NCBI GenBank assembly: GCA_026398835.1
Contig: JAPLSD010000746.1
Location: forward strand, 1-5,905
DNA: 5,905 nucleotides
Reading direction: 5' to 3'
Source of the DNA: Pseudomonas sp.
GTDB lineage: Bacteria > Pseudomonadota > Gammaproteobacteria > Pseudomonadales > Pseudomonadaceae
Of this stretch, positions 4,350 to 5,905 are shown one piece after another. The position numbers and the translations under genes are program-made. How positions within the stretch are numbered: the first letter of the stretch is position 1; every line of letters starts with the position of its first letter. The notes beneath the pieces are model-generated. The model did no database searches. It was not told the origin of the DNA and worked only from the letters and a program-made list of their open reading frames with translations.

Positions 4350-5741
4350 ATGAGCAATACCCAAAGCTCTAATGGTCTCGAACAGGGGCTCAAACCGCGG
4401 CATGTGACCATGCTGTCGATCGCCGGAGTCATCGGCGCCGGTCTGTTCGTCGGCTCCGGACACGCCATCGCCGCAGCCGGTCCTGCTGTGCTGTTGGCCT
4501 ATGCCGCCGCCGGTACGCTGGTGGTGTTGGTCATGCGTATGCTGGCCGAAATGGCCATTGCTTCACCGGACACAGGTTCGTTCTCGACGTATGCCGATCG
4601 GGCAATCGGTCACTGGGCCGGTTTCACCATCGGCTGGCTGTACTGGTGGTTCTGGGTGTTGGTGATCCCGCTGGAAGCCAACGCCGCCGCGACCATCCTC
4701 CACGCCTGGTTCCCCGGCGTAGCGATCTGGGCCTTCACGCTGGTCATTACCCTGCTGTTGACGGTGACCAACCTGTTCAGCGTGAAGAATTACGGCGAGT
4801 TCGAATTCTGGTTTGCGCTGGTCAAGGTTGTAGCGATCATCGGCTTTATCATCCTCGGCGTGCTGGCGATATTCGGTTTTCTGCCGGGTAGCCAGGTCAG
4901 CGGCGTCTCGCATCTGTTCGATACCCAAGGCTTCCTGCCCAACGGCATGGGCGCGGTTCTGGCCGCGATGCTGACCACGATGTTCTCGTTCATGGGCACC
5001 GAAATCGTCACCATCGCCGCCGCCGAATCGAAGAACCCTGGCCAGCAAATCTCCAAAGCCACCAACTCGGTGATCTGGCGGATTGGCTTGTTCTACCTGG
5101 TATCGATCTTCCTCGTTGTGGCGCTGGTGCCGTGGAACGACGCGGGCCTTGCGCAGGTCGGTTCCTACCAGACCGTGCTCGACCGCATGGGTATTCCTAA
5201 TGCCAAACTGATCGTTGATCTGGTGGTCCTGGTTGCCGTGACCAGCTGCCTGAACTCGGCGCTGTACACCGCTTCGCGCATGCTCTTCTCCTTGGGCAAT
5301 CGTGGCGATGCACCGGCCGTGGCCAAAATCACCAACAACAGCGGCACGCCTTACTGGGCAGTGATCCTGTCCACTGCAGCAGCGTTCCTCGCGGTATTCG
5401 CCAACTACGTGGCCCCGGCTGCGGTGTTCGAATTCCTGCTCGCCAGCTCCGGCGCCATTGCCTTGCTGGTGTACCTGGTGATCGCTGTGTCCCAACTGCG
5501 CATGCGCCAGAAGCGCATGGCCGTCGGCGAGAAAATCGCCTTCAAGATGTGGTTGTTCCCGGGGCTGACCTACGCGGTAATCGTGTTCATCGTCGGTGTG
5601 CTGACCATCATGCTGTTCCAGGAAGCGCATCGCGTGGAAATCCTCGCGACGGGGCTGCTGAGCATTCTGGTGGTCGCGGCAGGCCTGCTGGTGGCACGTC
5701 GTCGCAAGCTCGAGAAGCGTGCGGCGGTGGTGTTGACTTGA
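4350..5741 (+). CDS. gabP: GABA permease (4-aminobutyrate:H+ symporter)
   Basis: 463 aa (E. coli GabP is about 466). It is an inner-membrane secondary transporter of the APC superfamily that takes up 4-aminobutyrate with protons, feeding GabT/GabD degradation to succinate. The N-terminus (LKPRHVTMLSIAGVIGAGLFVGSG, residues 14-37) carries the unwound TM1 substrate site of the family. Blocks remembered from E. coli GabP are nearly unchanged: MRMLAEMA (62-69), PDTGSFSTYAD (73-83), GWLYWWFWVLVIPLEAN (95-111), VKNYGEFEFW (145-154), FSFMGTEIVTIAAAE (212-226) and TSCLNSALYTASRML (298-312). Cys300, the thiol-sensitive residue of E. coli GabP, is present at the same number. About 12 membrane helices are expected. 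AAAGG (4337-4341) lies 8 nt before the ATG. It is transcribed away from the ABC operon, probably from a sigma-54 promoter. Uptake of 5-aminovalerate is possible in Pseudomonas but not shown here. Confidence 0.96.
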   Translation: MSNTQSSNGLEQGLKPRHVTMLSIAGVIGAGLFVGSGHAIAAAGPAVLLAYAAAGTLVVLVMRMLAEMAIASPDTGSFSTYADRAIGHWAGFTIGWLYWWFWVLVIPLEANAAATILHAWFPGVAIWAFTLVITLLLTVTNLFSVKNYGEFEFWFALVKVVAIIGFIILGVLAIFGFLPGSQVSGVSHLFDTQGFLPNGMGAVLAAMLTTMFSFMGTEIVTIAAAESKNPGQQISKATNSVIWRIGLFYLVSIFLVVALVPWNDAGLAQVGSYQTVLDRMGIPNAKLIVDLVVLVAVTSCLNSALYTASRMLFSLGNRGDAPAVAKITNNSGTPYWAVILSTAAAFLAVFANYVAPAAVFEFLLASSGAIALLVYLVIAVSQLRMRQKRMAVGEKIAFKMWLFPGLTYAVIVFIVGVLTIMLFQEAHRVEILATGLLSILVVAAGLLVARRRKLEKRAAVVLT

Positions 5742-5763
5742 TGGCTTGATTCAACCGCGTAAT

Positions 5764-5801
5764 GAAAACGGCCGCTGTCAGGGATGACAGCGGCCGTTTT
5801 C
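5764..5801. terminator. Bidirectional rho-independent terminator downstream of gabP
   Basis: A perfect 17-bp stem, GAAAACGGCCGCTGTCA (5764-5780) and its exact complement (5785-5801), surrounds a GGGA loop. The GC-rich core is flanked by AAAA on the left and TTTT on the right, so each strand reads as hairpin plus U-tract. It lies 22 nt after the gabP stop and 26 nt from the stop of the convergent gene, and should end both transcripts. Confidence 0.92.
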
Positions 5802-5827
5802 GTTTCTGCGTGCTTTAACGAATGAAT

Positions 5828-5905
5828 TTACTCGTCCGTTTTCAGCATCATATCGAGTGCCTTTTTGTAGCTGTCCAGCGCAGTCCCGAAATCGCTTATG
5901 ACTTC
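5828..5905 (-). CDS. C-terminal end of an unidentified convergent gene
   Basis: Minus-strand frame open from the right edge to a TAA at 5828-5830. It gives 25 residues ending in ALDSYKKALDMMLKTDE, a charged, probably helical C-terminus. Support comes from its position: it ends just before a terminator that works in both directions. I do not recognise the protein. The opposite strand is also open here (ATG at 5822), so the strand choice is likely but not certain. Confidence 0.5.
   Translation of the reverse strand, partial: EVISDFGTALDSYKKALDMMLKTDE

Noticed and set aside
3983..4468. Minus-strand open frame (161 codons) across the intergenic region and the gabP start.
   Set aside because: It overlaps the gabP promoter and N-terminus, has no ribosome site, and its composition does not look like a protein.
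4563..5630. Minus-strand open frame (355 codons) opposite gabP.
   Set aside because: The Gln/His/Arg/Gly-rich product mirrors gabP codons; gabP is unmistakable on the other strand.
5822..5905. Plus-strand open frame starting at ATG 5822 at the right edge.
   Set aside because: No ribosome site is seen, and the terminator just upstream fits convergent genes; the minus-strand reading with a stop at 5828 is preferred.

Overview
This looks like chromosomal DNA of a fluorescent-group Pseudomonas. The evidence is GC-rich coding with strong third-position G/C, enterobacterial-like but distinctly pseudomonad protein sequences, and a gene order I recall from Pseudomonas genomes: a polar amino acid ABC transporter operon divergent from gabP, as around PP_0280-PP_0284 of P. 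putida. The species call is inference. I see no insertion sequence, phage gene, CRISPR array, tRNA or rRNA, and no clearly undescribed system. The window is mainly ordinary nutrient-uptake chromosome with some interesting regulatory detail.

Left and middle (1-3794, all minus strand): one operon, transcribed right to left. It encodes an ABC ATPase (HisP-like), a periplasmic binding protein with signal peptide (HisJ/ArgT/AotJ-like), two inner-membrane permeases (HisQ- and HisM-like), and then a SAM-dependent methyltransferase that overlaps the last permease by 20 nt and runs off the left edge. The ATPase and binding-protein genes are 13 nt apart and the two permeases overlap by 4 nt. The only sizeable gap (86 nt, binding protein to first permease) holds a GC-rich hairpin. 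It also holds an A-rich Hfq/Crc-type motif directly in front of a start codon that lacks a Shine-Dalgarno sequence. The four transporter proteins form a high-affinity importer, most likely for basic amino acids.

Centre (3795-4349): a 555-nt divergent intergenic region. It contains the probable start of the ABC operon (weak promoter signals), a 9-bp inverted-repeat hairpin, an NtrC-like GCAC-N7-GTGC dyad, and a good sigma-54 -24/-12 promoter with exact GG-N10-GC spacing reading toward gabP. A leader with dyad symmetry follows.

Right (4350-5905): gabP, a complete GABA permease of the APC superfamily, ends at a perfect 17-bp stem. This stem should terminate transcription in both directions, because the last 78 nt hold the C-terminal end of a convergent, unidentified minus-strand gene. 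Overall the window pairs an amino acid importer with a GABA (possibly 5-aminovalerate) permease, and the sigma-54/NtrC-like signals suggest nitrogen- or carbon-limitation control of at least gabP.
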